The notes under the pieces: generated by a model
The model's database searches: none
What the model was told of the DNA's origin: nothing
What the model saw: only the letters and a program-made list of their open reading frames with translations
From: Gandjariella thermophila
Lineage (GTDB): Bacteria; Actinomycetota; Actinomycetes; Mycobacteriales; Pseudonocardiaceae
DNA: 64,000 bases
Assembly: GCF_005405885.1 (NCBI RefSeq)
Contig: NZ_BJFL01000014.1
Span: 1 to 64,000, forward strand
Reading direction: 5' to 3'
Made by a program: the position numbers and the translations under genes
Shown here: positions 44,307-52,820 of the stretch, piece after piece
How the letters are laid out: each line of letters begins with the position of its first letter
How positions within the stretch are numbered: position 1 is the stretch's first letter

Positions 44307-45095
44307 ATGACCGCCACACTCGAAGCCCCGGTGCCGAGCACCGACACCGACCTGGCCGTGCGGCTGGGCGGGGTGCGCAAGGTGTTCGGGCACGGTGCCG
44401 CCGCCGTGACCGCGCTGGACGGGGTCGACCTCGAGGTCGGTGCCGGCGAGTTCGTCTGCCTGCTCGGCGCCTCCGGGTGCGGCAAGACCACCCTGCTGAA
44501 CCTGGTCGCCCGGCTGGACGAGCCGACCGCGGGCGACATCGAGCTGCGCACCTCGCGCCCGGCGGTGATGTTCCAGGAGGCGGCGCTGATGCCGTGGCTG
44601 ACCGCGGCGCGCAACGTGGAGCTGCCGCTGCGGCTGGCCGGCGCGGGCCGGGCCGAGCGGCGGGCGCGCACCGCCGAGCTGCTGGACCTGGTCCGGTTGA
44701 GCGGGGCCGGGAACAAGCGGCCGCACGAGCTGTCCGGCGGCATGCGGCAGCGGGTCGCCCTCGCCCGCGCCCTGGCGTCCACTCTGGACGGTCGAGGCTC
44801 CGGCCTGCTGCTGATGGACGAGCCGTTCGCCGCGCTGGACGCGATCACCCGGGACGTGTTGCAGGGCGAGCTGCTGCGGGTGTGGCGGGCCACCGGGTCG
44901 GCGGTGCTGTTCGTCACGCACGACGTGCGCGAGGCCGTCCGGCTGGGCCAGCGGGTGGTGCTGCTGTCCTCCCGGCCCGGCCGGGTGGTGCGCGAGTGGT
45001 CCGTGACCGGCCTGGCCCCGTCCGAGGAGCAGCAGGTGGTGGACGAGGTCAACGCGGCACTCCGGGAGGTGATCAGCAGCCATGCCGCGGCCTGA
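44307..45095 (+). CDS. ABC transporter ATP-binding protein (SsuB-like)
   Basis: A 262-residue ATPase of the nitrate/sulfonate/taurine importer family. The Walker A motif is LLGASGCGKTT (about residues 51-61), the Q-loop is in VMFQEAALMPWLTAARN, the signature is ELSGGMRQRVALARAL, and Walker B is LLLMDEPFAALD, with the H-loop in FVTHDVREA. GGGAGGGACGG precedes the ATG. The end overlaps the permease start by 14 bases. Confidence 0.92.
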   Translation: MTATLEAPVPSTDTDLAVRLGGVRKVFGHGAAAVTALDGVDLEVGAGEFVCLLGASGCGKTTLLNLVARLDEPTAGDIELRTSRPAVMFQEAALMPWLTAARNVELPLRLAGAGRAERRARTAELLDLVRLSGAGNKRPHELSGGMRQRVALARALASTLDGRGSGLLLMDEPFAALDAITRDVLQGELLRVWRATGSAVLFVTHDVREAVRLGQRVVLLSSRPGRVVREWSVTGLAPSEEQQVVDEVNAALREVISSHAAA

Positions 45096-46014
45096 GGACG
45101 CCGAGACCACCGTCGGCCTCGCGTCCCCGCAGCCGTCGCCCCAGCCGTCCCCGGACGGCGAACTGGACTCGGTCGGCGCCGGGCTGGACGCGCTGGACGC
45201 GCCGACCGGGCCTCGGCCGGTCCCGGCCTGGCGGCGGTTCGCCCGCGCCGCCATGCCTCCGGTGGTCGCCATCGTCGTGCTGATCGCCGTCTGGCAGGCG
45301 CTGTGGGCGGCGGCGTTCTGGCCCGAGTACAAGCTCCCGGCGCCGCTGGCGGTGTGGCAGGAGTTCTGGTCGCTGGTGCCCTCCGGGCAGGCGGCCAGCA
45401 TCCTGTGGACCTCGCTGCACCGGGCGGTGTTCGGCTTCCTCATCGCGGTCGTGGTGGCCACCCCACTCGGCCTGGTGATCGCCAAGGTGCCGTTCGTCCG
45501 CTCGGCGATCGGCCCGATGGTCACCGGTCTGCAGAACCTGCCCTCGGTGGCCTGGGTGCCGGCCGCGGTGCTGTGGTTCGGGCTCAACGACGCGGCCATC
45601 TACTGCGTGGTGCTGCTCGGCGCGGTGCCCTCGATCACCAACGGTCTGGTCGCCGGGATCGACCAGATCCCGCCGATCCTGCCCCGGGTTGGCAAGGTGC
45701 TCGGCGCCGGCCGGCTGGCCGCCGCCCGGCACATCCTGCTGCCCGCCGCGCTGCCCGGTTACCTGGCCGGGCTCAAGCAGGGTTGGGCGTTCTCCTGGCG
45801 GTCGCTGATGGCGGCCGAGCTGATCGCGGTCGGCCCGAAACTCGGCTTCGGCCTCGGCGCCTACCTGGAGCAGGGTCGGGCGCTGAGCGAGATGCCCAAC
45901 GTGATCGCCGCGATCCTGCTCATCCTGATCGTCGGCATCGCCGTCGAGCTGCTGGCGTTCCGACCCCTGGAGCGGGCGGTACTGCGCGCCCGCGGCCTCG
46001 GTGGGCTGCCGTGA
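45082..46014 (+). CDS. ABC transporter permease (SsuC-like)
   Basis: A 310-residue membrane subunit with about six helices after a disordered Pro/Ser-rich N-terminus of roughly 45 residues. The EAA loop that contacts the ATPase is in GAGRLAAARHILLPAALPGYLAGLKQGWAFSW. Hydrophobic segments include VVAIVVLIAVWQALWAAAFW and VIAAILLILIVGIAVELLAF. It completes the SsuABC-like importer. The stop overlaps the GTG of the chelatase-like gene (GTGA). Confidence 0.9.
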   Translation: MPRPEDAETTVGLASPQPSPQPSPDGELDSVGAGLDALDAPTGPRPVPAWRRFARAAMPPVVAIVVLIAVWQALWAAAFWPEYKLPAPLAVWQEFWSLVPSGQAASILWTSLHRAVFGFLIAVVVATPLGLVIAKVPFVRSAIGPMVTGLQNLPSVAWVPAAVLWFGLNDAAIYCVVLLGAVPSITNGLVAGIDQIPPILPRVGKVLGAGRLAAARHILLPAALPGYLAGLKQGWAFSWRSLMAAELIAVGPKLGFGLGAYLEQGRALSEMPNVIAAILLILIVGIAVELLAFRPLERAVLRARGLGGLP

Positions 46015-46778
46015 TCGACCTTCCCACCGGCGCCGGCCGACCGCCACTTGTCGCGGTCGCGCACGGCAGCCGCGATCCCCGGTCCGCGGCGACCGTGACG
46101 GATCTGCTCGACGTGGTGCGCGCGCTGCGCCCGGAACTGGACGTGCGCATCGCGTTCCTGGACCTGTCCGCACCCCGGCTGGGCGACGTGCTGGTGGCGT
46201 TGCACGGCGAGGGGCACCGCGACGCGGTCGTGGTGCCGCTGCTGTTGGGCAGCGCCTACCACGCGCGCGTGGACGTACCCGGCGCGGTGACCGAGGTGCT
46301 TCGCCGCTGCCCCGATCTGACGGTGCGGATCGCCGAGGTGCTCGGGCCGGATCCACGGCTGGAGTCGGCCGCACTGCGCCGGCTCGCCGAGGCCGGCGTG
46401 CTGCCCGGCGACCCGGGCATGGGCGTGGTCCTCGCCGGCGCCGGCTGCTCCTACCCGCCGGCCAACGAGGCGGTGGCCGAGGTGGCCAACCGGTGGTCGA
46501 GCGGCGCGGGCTGGGCCGGCGCGGTGGCCGCGTTCGCCGCGTCCGCCGAGCCGGACGTGCCGGCGGCGGTGCGGCGGCTGCGCGCGGCCGGTGCCCGCCG
46601 CTTCGCGCTGGCCTCCTGGTTCCTCGCCCCCGGCCTGCTACCGGACCGGGTGACCGACCAGCTTCTCGACGCCGACCCGGACGCGGTGCTGGCCGCGCCG
46701 CTGGGCAACGACCCCGAGGTGGCCGAGGTGGTGCTGCACCGCTACGCCGACGCCCTCGCCCGCCCCGCAGCCGCCTAG
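46011..46778 (+). CDS. Sirohydrochlorin chelatase-like protein (CbiX/SirB)
   Basis: A 255-residue protein of two CbiX-like halves. The first half carries the metal-binding His in LVAVAHGSRDPRS and a second conserved His in LGSAYHARVDVP. Such chelatases insert iron or cobalt into sirohydrochlorin; iron insertion gives siroheme, the cofactor of the sulfite reductase encoded in this operon. The mycobacterial counterpart (Rv2393) also lies beside nirA/sir and cysH. The siroheme synthase steps before it are not encoded nearby. Confidence 0.88.
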   Translation: MIDLPTGAGRPPLVAVAHGSRDPRSAATVTDLLDVVRALRPELDVRIAFLDLSAPRLGDVLVALHGEGHRDAVVVPLLLGSAYHARVDVPGAVTEVLRRCPDLTVRIAEVLGPDPRLESAALRRLAEAGVLPGDPGMGVVLAGAGCSYPPANEAVAEVANRWSSGAGWAGAVAAFAASAEPDVPAAVRRLRAAGARRFALASWFLAPGLLPDRVTDQLLDADPDAVLAAPLGNDPEVAEVVLHRYADALARPAAA

Positions 46779-46992
46779 CGAGCGATCCCCCGGGTGCTAC
46801 CGCACCGACCCGATGCCGATCCACATGCACGTGAGGTCGCGTGGTGACGTCGGTGGCTGATGTGACGGCGTTTCGATGGCTGACATGGCCGGAGACGCCC
46901 GCAACCCCCACGCTGGTGGGATCCCCAGGCACCACCTGAAACAGATTGTCCCGGCTAGACTCGCGTCAGAAGCAGTGGAGGGGAGGGTGCTG

Positions 46993-47553
46993 GTGACCGC
47001 AGCGCTGGACCACCCGATCGGCCCGAATACGATCGACGACTGGCTGGCCGCCGACGCGCCAGCAGACGGCGGTCGTCTTGAGCTGATCTGGGGGTACTGG
47101 GTCGTGACGCCACCACCGACCGGCCAGCATCAGTGGGCCACCGACACCCTGTGCCACTCCTTGCGGCAGGCGGTGCGCGCCGCTGGCCGTTCGGACCTGT
47201 TCCCGGTGACCGGGATCGGCGTGGAAATATCCACGGCGCTGCGCACGGCGCTCATTCCTGATGTGGCCGTGCTCAACCGCCGCCCGGTGGGCACCAACTT
47301 CCCCGCTGACGCCCTGGAACTGGTGGTGGAGGTGTGGAGCCCCGGGAACTCCCGCAGTGAGCGGGAAACGAAGCTGGCGGCGTACGCGGGGGCGGGCGTG
47401 CCTTTCCTGTGGGAAGTCGCCGACGGGAAGCTGCGTGCCTGCCGACTCGAGGGTGGCCGGTATATGGAAGAGCCGCTGGCCGGCTCCGGTTTGGTACGGG
47501 TGACCGGGGCGCCGGTGCCGGTGGACATCGATCTGGGCGAGTTGGCGCCCTGA
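46993..47553 (+). CDS. Uma2 family endonuclease (DUF820)
   Basis: A 186-residue protein of the PD-(D/E)xK nuclease superfamily, Uma2 branch. The putative active site is Asp in ALIPDVAVLN, Glu in ALELVVEVWSPGNS, and Lys in RETKLAAYAGAGVPFLWEV. GTG at 46993 is chosen because GGAGGGGAGGG ends five bases upstream and the family begins near DHPIGPNTIDDWL. Members are abundant in actinobacteria and cyanobacteria with no known biological target. It stands alone after the sulfur operon. Confidence 0.82.
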   Translation: MTAALDHPIGPNTIDDWLAADAPADGGRLELIWGYWVVTPPPTGQHQWATDTLCHSLRQAVRAAGRSDLFPVTGIGVEISTALRTALIPDVAVLNRRPVGTNFPADALELVVEVWSPGNSRSERETKLAAYAGAGVPFLWEVADGKLRACRLEGGRYMEEPLAGSGLVRVTGAPVPVDIDLGELAP

Positions 47554-47586
47554 GTGCCCAGCCACGGCGCGGTTAACCTGCACCCC

Positions 47587-48360
47587 ATGGCTGACGAGTT
47601 GGTCCACGACGAGGTGCACCGCGGCGTCGCGACGATCACGCTGGACTCGCCGCACAACCGCAACGCGCTGTCCGCCCAGTTGCGTCGCGAACTGACCGAG
47701 CGCCTGGACGCCGCCATCGCGGACAGCGCGGTGCGCGTCGTCGTGCTCACCCACACCGGGCCGGTGTTCTGCTCCGGCATGGACCTCAAGGAGGCCAGCG
47801 GCGCCGGGGCCGAGCGGCAGGGCGTGAACGAGTTCCCGGCGATCCTGCAACGCATCTGGACGTCGCCCAAGCCGGTGGTGGCCCGGCTGGCCGGGCCGGC
47901 GCGGGCGGGCGGCGTCGGGCTGGTCGCCGCGTGCGACATCGCGGTGGCGGCGCACTCCGCGACCTTCGCGTTCAGCGAGGTGCGCATCGGCGTGGTGCCG
48001 GCGGTGATCTCGGTGACCGTGCTGCCCCGGCTGCTGCCGCGCGCCGCGCACGAACTGTTCCTCACCGGCGAAACCTTCGACGCCGAGCGGGCCGCGGCCA
48101 TCGGGCTGGTCAATTCGGCGGTACCCGCCGAGGACCTGGACGCCGAGGTCCGCCGCTACACCGACATGCTGGTGCTCGGCGCGCCGAACGCGCTGGCCGC
48201 CACCAAGGAGATGCTTCGCCGCACGCGGGCGGACAGCCTGGCCGCGGACTTCGCCGCGATGCTGGAGTTCTCCGCGAAGCACTTCGCCGGCGCCGAAGGC
48301 CAGGAGGGCATCGCCGCGTTCCGGGAGAAGCGCAAGCCCAGTTGGGTGCCCGCCGACTAA
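47587..48360 (+). CDS. Enoyl-CoA hydratase/isomerase family protein
   Basis: A 257-residue crotonase-fold protein. The start MADELVHDEVHRGVATITLD is family-typical; an in-frame GTG 33 bases earlier is less likely. The oxyanion-hole segments are VFCSGMDLKEAS and RLAGPARAGGVGLVAACDIAVA. At the usual catalytic Glu position of hydratases the sequence reads FSEVRIGVVPAVISV, keeping a Glu near VRIGVVP. The likely reaction is hydration or isomerisation of an enoyl-CoA; the substrate is unknown. It converges with the oxidase-like gene, with a four-base overlap of stops. Confidence 0.88.
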   Translation: MADELVHDEVHRGVATITLDSPHNRNALSAQLRRELTERLDAAIADSAVRVVVLTHTGPVFCSGMDLKEASGAGAERQGVNEFPAILQRIWTSPKPVVARLAGPARAGGVGLVAACDIAVAAHSATFAFSEVRIGVVPAVISVTVLPRLLPRAAHELFLTGETFDAERAAAIGLVNSAVPAEDLDAEVRRYTDMLVLGAPNALAATKEMLRRTRADSLAADFAAMLEFSAKHFAGAEGQEGIAAFREKRKPSWVPAD

Positions 48361-50204
48361 CTGGACGGGTCGACCACCCGAAAGGGCCGCATCATCTCGT
48401 TGTCCTGCCGTTCCAGCGTGGAACAGCGGTAGGTGTACTCGGCGGGCAGCCGGGTACCGGTGGCCGGGTGGCCGAACACGGCGTGCGGCACGTCGAAGGT
48501 GGCGATCACGCGGGTCACCATCCCGCCGTAGGTCTTCACCGTGTCCTTCCAGCCGGCCTCCTCGGGGGCGGGCGGTACCGGCGCGCCCCGCACGTAGTCG
48601 CCCACCCTCGGCCGGGTGGCCCGGTTCCGGCCGGCCGCGGCCCAGCGCAGGCAGGCGGCGGTGTACCGGGGCACGTCCAGCACCCGCCGGTCCAGCACCT
48701 GGAAGCGCACCAGGTCCAGGTGCACCGGCAGGGCGGCGGCGGTGAGGTTGGCGAACTGCCACACCTCGGTGGTGCCCGCCCGGGGTTCCTCCTCGACCGG
48801 TTCGAAGAACCACCGCTGGTTGAGCAGGGCGTGCAGCGTGTCACCGGTGACGGGATCGGCGTCCTCGCCGAGCACCACGTCGCGCACCCGCACGCCGGGC
48901 GCGGCCACCAGCGGCGGGATCGGCGGCGGGGCGAGCCGGTCGGGCGCGGTGGAGCGCTCCGGCTCAGAGCGCTCCCGGCCCACCCGGAACAGCATGATCT
49001 CGGGCAGTTCCGGGCCGCCCCCGCCCGGGTAGGGCGCCGGGGCGCTGTTGGCCAGCCTGACCTGCCCGCCGGCGACCTCGGTGAAGTCGACGATCACATC
49101 CGCCCGCTCGCCGGGGGCCAGCAGCATCATGGTCATCCGCACCGGCTGGGTGACCAGCCCCTGGTCGCCGGCGATCAGCCAGAACGGCAGCCGCCCGGAA
49201 CCGTCGTCGAAAGACAGGTCGTACCACCGCGCGTTCGAGCCGTTGACCACGCGCAGCCGGTACCGCCGCGGCTCCACGTCCAGGAACGGGTAGGCCCGCC
49301 CGTTGACGACCGGGGTGTCGCCGAGGAACTCGGGCACCCACCGCGGGTGCCGGTCGCTGGTCCCGACTGCCGGATAGCTGAGCGACCCGTCCGGGCGGAA
49401 GGTGCGGTCCTGGATCAGCAGCGGCACCTCGAAGGCGCGCCGGGGCAGCCCGAGCAGATCCTCGATGCCGTCCCGAACGAGGTAAAGCCCGGCCAGCCCG
49501 GCATAGACGTTGAGCCGGCTGACCGCCATCGCGTTGTCGTGGTACCAGAGGGTCGCGGCCGGCTGCGTGTTGGGATAGACGTAGACGGCCTCATTGGTCC
49601 TCGGCCGGTGCCAGGACGCGTATTTGGGGCCGTGCTCGCCGTCCGGCGTGAACCAGGACAACGGATGGCCGCTGAACTGCGCGGGAACGAACCCGCCGTG
49701 CAGGTGCGTGGTGCACCAGACGTTGCCGGGCGGAAACTCGGGAAAGGTGTTCGGGCTTCTCCCGCCCGGCGGATCGGGCGCCACCCCCGGCAGGTTCTCC
49801 CACAGTGTCACGTCCACCGATTCCCGCAGCAGGTGGCTGGTCGGTAGCTGGTTCACGAATCGAACGACGACCGGCCGCTGGCTGTGCGCGTCGATGGTCG
49901 GCCCGAGATACCCCATGCCGACGGGATACCGCCGGTCCAGCGGGTTCACCGCCCAGTACCCCCAGGTCCGTGCCACCCCCAGGTCACGGTGGAACTGCCA
50001 GGAACGCTGCCGTATCGACATCTCGTAGTACGCCGCACCCGGAAAGTCGATCAGGTTCGCGGGTACCACGGGCGGTATCGGCAGTGGGTCGACGTATTTG
50101 GCGAGCGCCGGGGAAGAAACGCTCGCCGGGCCGGTAGGCGCGGTCCCCATACCGTTACCGCCGGGGACCTGGGGCATGTCGGCTCTGGTAATCCGCTCGG
50201 TCAT
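48357..50204 (-). CDS. Multicopper oxidase homologue with degenerate copper sites
   Basis: A 615-residue protein of the CotA/phenoxazinone synthase type multicopper oxidase fold, with three cupredoxin domains. Motif 1 is intact (THLHGG, about residues 166-171). Motif 2 reads LWYHDNAM where WYHDHAM is usual (about 220). Motif 3 reads LPVHLDLVRF where HPxHLHxVxF is expected (about 490), and motif 4 reads YRCSTLERQDNEMM where WHCHILEHEDNEMM is expected (about 590). At least six His ligands are therefore lost, although the surrounding residues are well kept. No signal peptide is seen. It is probably not a copper oxidase and may be structural or bind another ligand. Confidence 0.85.
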   Translation of the reverse strand: MTERITRADMPQVPGGNGMGTAPTGPASVSSPALAKYVDPLPIPPVVPANLIDFPGAAYYEMSIRQRSWQFHRDLGVARTWGYWAVNPLDRRYPVGMGYLGPTIDAHSQRPVVVRFVNQLPTSHLLRESVDVTLWENLPGVAPDPPGGRSPNTFPEFPPGNVWCTTHLHGGFVPAQFSGHPLSWFTPDGEHGPKYASWHRPRTNEAVYVYPNTQPAATLWYHDNAMAVSRLNVYAGLAGLYLVRDGIEDLLGLPRRAFEVPLLIQDRTFRPDGSLSYPAVGTSDRHPRWVPEFLGDTPVVNGRAYPFLDVEPRRYRLRVVNGSNARWYDLSFDDGSGRLPFWLIAGDQGLVTQPVRMTMMLLAPGERADVIVDFTEVAGGQVRLANSAPAPYPGGGGPELPEIMLFRVGRERSEPERSTAPDRLAPPPIPPLVAAPGVRVRDVVLGEDADPVTGDTLHALLNQRWFFEPVEEEPRAGTTEVWQFANLTAAALPVHLDLVRFQVLDRRVLDVPRYTAACLRWAAAGRNRATRPRVGDYVRGAPVPPAPEEAGWKDTVKTYGGMVTRVIATFDVPHAVFGHPATGTRLPAEYTYRCSTLERQDNEMMRPFRVVDPSS

Positions 50205-50409
50205 GGCCCTGCCTCCTCGACAAGCCGGGCACCAGGGGATGCGCGCTATCGATTAATCAGCGGGTTACGAATGACCCGCGCCGCCGCCAGTTCAGAGTAA
50301 TTCGCTCTCCACAGGCTTTGCCCGCGGTCCCGGATAATCAAGCAAGGGCCATGCCACCGAGTGAGCTGTTTAGCTCGTCCGGGCGGACACCGTTCAGTCC
50401 TCCGGGCGG

Positions 50410-50769
50410 TCAGTGCACGGTGACGACCACGCGGAGCGGGCGGTCCGGGCCGCCGCCAGCGGCGACCGCGTCCCGGAGTGTGGCGGTCACCCCGTCGTAG
50501 CCGGCCGGGTCGCCGTCCCGCAACACCTCCGGGTGAGACCAGACCAGCACGTGCTCCCCCGCCGGCAACCAGGACAGGTCGGTGAGGCAGTCGTACAGGG
50601 CGTCGAGGTTGCGGCCGAAGTAGCTCGGGAAGGACAGCGCCCGCGCGATGGCGTCCAGCGCGGCCGCCTTGCCCGGCATGGCCAGGCCGTCCACCCGGTG
50701 CGGGTGCGCGCCGCGCCGCTCGGCCTCGGCCACCGCCTCGCGGGCGGTCGTCTCCCCCGCCGGCTCCAT
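50410..50769 (-). CDS. Barstar family ribonuclease inhibitor
   Basis: A 119-residue barstar-like protein that would bind and block the ribonuclease encoded next to it. The signature FPSYFGRNLDALYDCLTD (about residues 49-66) includes the Asp and neighbouring residues that plug the barnase active site. The C-terminal strand is PLRVVVTVH. ATG at 50769 gives the usual length. It lies downstream of the RNase gene on the same strand, separated by a repeated element, so inhibitor and toxin may have separate expression. Confidence 0.85.
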   Translation of the reverse strand: MEPAGETTAREAVAEAERRGAHPHRVDGLAMPGKAAALDAIARALSFPSYFGRNLDALYDCLTDLSWLPAGEHVLVWSHPEVLRDGDPAGYDGVTATLRDAVAAGGGPDRPLRVVVTVH

Positions 50770-50792
50770 CCCGTGCCCCCTTCCGCGGCTGT

Positions 50793-50965
50793 CAGTGCCT
50801 GTTCCGAGAACGCGCGCCGCGATCGTGTCGCCGGGGCTCGCAGGTGATATGGCACACTCCGGTTTGTCCTGGTGGCTTGCCCCACCCCCACGATCGCAGG
50901 GGCTTCGCCCCGGCGCGTTCCGCAACTCAGCATCGCAGGTCGGTCCAGTTCCGGAACAGGCTGTC
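50793..50965. repeat. MITE-like repeat, copy B
   Basis: About 173 bases homologous to 37728-37875. The ends are inverted: the left end has GCCTGTTCCGAGAAC and the right end GTTCCGGAACAGGC, near-perfect complements. An 11-base direct repeat, GGCTGTCAGTG, lies at 50787-50797 and 50959-50969 and includes the stop codon of the RNase gene. Internal blocks GGGGCTTCGCCCC form a small hairpin. Confidence 0.7.
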
Positions 50966-51404
50966 AGTGTGCCGGGTCGACCGCCACGAACGTCTGGTAG
51001 TGGTCCCCGGTGTAGTACAACTCGTGGTGCGCCCCGGTGATCAACCGCCGGCTGCCGCGGTCGTCGCTGCCCGGCGTCGGCACGGTGTACTCGTGGTAGT
51101 AGCCGGACGGCTCGCCGGGCAGCCGATGCTCGCGGTTCTCGAACACCACGCCGTCGTGCGAGGACGGGAACGGCCCGCCCCGCTGGATCAGCGCCCAGGT
51201 CTGCGCCGCCTGCGGCGGTAGCGACGACAGCGGGCGCACCGGAATCCCGGTCCGGCCGGGCGCGGTGGCCGGCGCGGATGCCGGCGGACGCTCCTGCTGC
51301 CCCGTACCGCGGGTCAGGTCCCGGGCCAGCCACCCGCCGATCACCAGCGCGACCAGACCGATCAGCGCGATGGTGACGCGCCTGCGCGAGGAGGTCACCG
51401 GCAA
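50964..51404 (-). CDS. Secreted guanyl-specific ribonuclease (RNase Sa family)
   Basis: A 146-residue microbial RNase with an N-terminal membrane or signal segment (VTIALIGLVALVIGGWLA, about residues 10-27), a Pro/Ala linker and a catalytic domain. The catalytic Glu lies in YYHEYTVPTPG, the Arg in RGSRRLITG, and the His in YYTGDHYQTF, all matching Streptomyces RNase Sa. GGPFPSSHDGVVFENRE is the substrate-binding segment. The domain is complete, so the enzyme should be active against RNA outside the cell. Its stop codon lies in the edge of the repeated element that separates it from the barstar gene. Confidence 0.92.
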   Translation of the reverse strand: MPVTSSRRRVTIALIGLVALVIGGWLARDLTRGTGQQERPPASAPATAPGRTGIPVRPLSSLPPQAAQTWALIQRGGPFPSSHDGVVFENREHRLPGEPSGYYHEYTVPTPGSDDRGSRRLITGAHHELYYTGDHYQTFVAVDPAH

Positions 51405-51420
51405 AGCTTACGAATCATCC

Positions 51421-51615
51421 TCATGTTCGGCGGGAAGGGTCCCTGAGCCGCCCGGCCAGCGGCGAAGCCCGGTCCACCACCCGGTCGATCAGCCACGCCC
51501 CGCCCAGGCACAGCGGCAGCAGCACGAGCATGACCAGCGCGAACTGGAGCGGGAACGCGATCTGGGCCACCCACAGGGCCACCCCGTCCCACCAGTCGAG
51601 CACCGCCTGCAGCAC
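51421..51615 (-). CDS. Small membrane protein
   Basis: A 64-residue protein starting at GTG 51615. It has an amphipathic N-terminus (LQAVLDWWDGVALWVAQI) and one membrane helix (FALVMLVLLPLCLGGAWLI), ending with a basic tail. It lies 16 bases after the RNase gene start on the same strand. Similar short proteins occur in other Pseudonocardiales. Function is unknown. Confidence 0.6.
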   Translation of the reverse strand: MLQAVLDWWDGVALWVAQIAFPLQFALVMLVLLPLCLGGAWLIDRVVDRASPLAGRLRDPSRRT

Positions 51616-51694
51616 GCCACCGAGCCTACCGGTCGCCGTTTTCGAGTGAGCGGTTTCATGGCGGACGTTCCGACGCGGTGGGTAAGTTGCCGGC

Positions 51695-52660
51695 ATGTTC
51701 GCCGTGTACGCCGCAGAACCAAACCGTGAGGATCCGCTGGCCGCGCTGGTGGTCGGCGAGCGGCCGGAGCCGGAGGTGCCGGACGGCTGGGTGCCGGTGT
51801 CCGTGCGCGCCGCCAGCGTGAACATGCACGACCTGTGGACGCTGCGCGGCGTGGGCATCAAGCCCGAGCAGTTCCCGATGATCCTCGGCTGCGACGGCGC
51901 GGGCGTGCTGCCGGACGGCACCGAGGTGGTGATCCACTCGGTGATCGGCGACCCGAACTGGGTGGGCGACGAGACGCTGGACCCCAGGCGCACCCTGCTC
52001 ACCGAGAAGCACCAGGGCACCTTCGCGGAGACCGTGGTCGTCCCGGCCCGCAACGCGGTGCCCAAGCCGGCCGGGCTGTCCTTCACCGAGGCCGCGTGCA
52101 TGGGCACCGCCTGGCTGACCGCGTACCGGATGCTGTTCGTCAAGTCGGGCCTGCGGCCCGGGCAGACCATGCTGGTGCAGGGCGCCTCCGGCGGCGTGTC
52201 CACCGCGCTGGTCGAGCTGGGCCGGGCGGCCGGCATGCGGGTGTGGGTGACCGGGCGGTCGGAGGAGAAGCGCAAGCTGGCCGAGCGGCTGGGCGCGCAC
52301 GAGACGTTCGAGCCGGGTACCCGGCTGCCGGAGCGGGTGGACGCCGTGTTCGAGACGGTCGGCAAGGCCACCTGGTCGCACTCGATGAAGTCGCTCAAGC
52401 CGGGCGGCACCGTGGTCATCTCCGGCGCCACCAGCGGCGATGCCACCGCGGCCGAGTTGCAGCGGCTGTTCTTCCTGCAACTGCGGGTGGTCGGCTCCAC
52501 CATGGGCACCCGGGACGAACTGGTCGACCTGCTGCGGTTCTGCGAGCAGTCCGGGGTGCGCCCACAGATCGGCGCCGAGCTGCCGATGGACCGCGCCGAG
52601 GAAGGGCTGCGGAACATGCTCGAAGGCGAGACCGCCGGCAAGATCGTCCTGACCCGCTGA
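51695..52660 (+). CDS. Zinc-type alcohol dehydrogenase / quinone oxidoreductase family
   Basis: A 321-residue medium-chain dehydrogenase/reductase. The N-terminal GroES-like domain has SVNMHDLWTLRGVG and the FPMILGCDGAGVL segment. The Rossmann fold holds TMLVQGASGGVSTALVELGRAAG, the NAD(P)H-binding glycine motif. The Cys residues of the structural zinc lobe are absent, so it resembles quinone oxidoreductases rather than zinc alcohol dehydrogenases. Its substrate is unknown. It stands alone, divergent from the small membrane-protein gene. Confidence 0.88.
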   Translation: MFAVYAAEPNREDPLAALVVGERPEPEVPDGWVPVSVRAASVNMHDLWTLRGVGIKPEQFPMILGCDGAGVLPDGTEVVIHSVIGDPNWVGDETLDPRRTLLTEKHQGTFAETVVVPARNAVPKPAGLSFTEAACMGTAWLTAYRMLFVKSGLRPGQTMLVQGASGGVSTALVELGRAAGMRVWVTGRSEEKRKLAERLGAHETFEPGTRLPERVDAVFETVGKATWSHSMKSLKPGGTVVISGATSGDATAAELQRLFFLQLRVVGSTMGTRDELVDLLRFCEQSGVRPQIGAELPMDRAEEGLRNMLEGETAGKIVLTR

Positions 52661-52805
52661 CTCCGGTCCAGCGGCGCACCGGGGCAGCACGTACGCCCCG
52701 GCCGACCGCGCCGTGCCGCTCGGCCGGCTGCTCGTGGTCCGGTCGTCGCTGCGGACGCCAGCTCGGCACCTGACCTTGGTTAGCGCGAAAACTGCGCTGT
52801 TGCTG

Positions 52806-52818
52806 CGCTACAGTAGCG
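52806..52818 (+). promoter_or_regulatory. Palindromic operator of toxin-antitoxin module 1
   Basis: CGCTA-CAG-TAGCG ends two bases before the antitoxin ATG. The same palindrome with a different centre precedes the second module at 61044-61058. A further dyad, AGCGC-N7-GCGCT, lies just upstream. Autorepression by the antitoxin is likely. Confidence 0.7.
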
Positions 52819-52820
52819 TT

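Noticed and set aside
41904-45599. 1,231-codon open frame on the minus strand
   Set aside because: It lies opposite cysN and the SsuAB-like genes, which have clear families. Its translation is His/Arg/Gly-rich with no domain.
50260-50279. GCGGGT-N8-ACCCGC hairpin between the oxidase-like and barstar genes
   Set aside because: The stem is only six bases long with an eight-base loop, which is not unusual for this composition.
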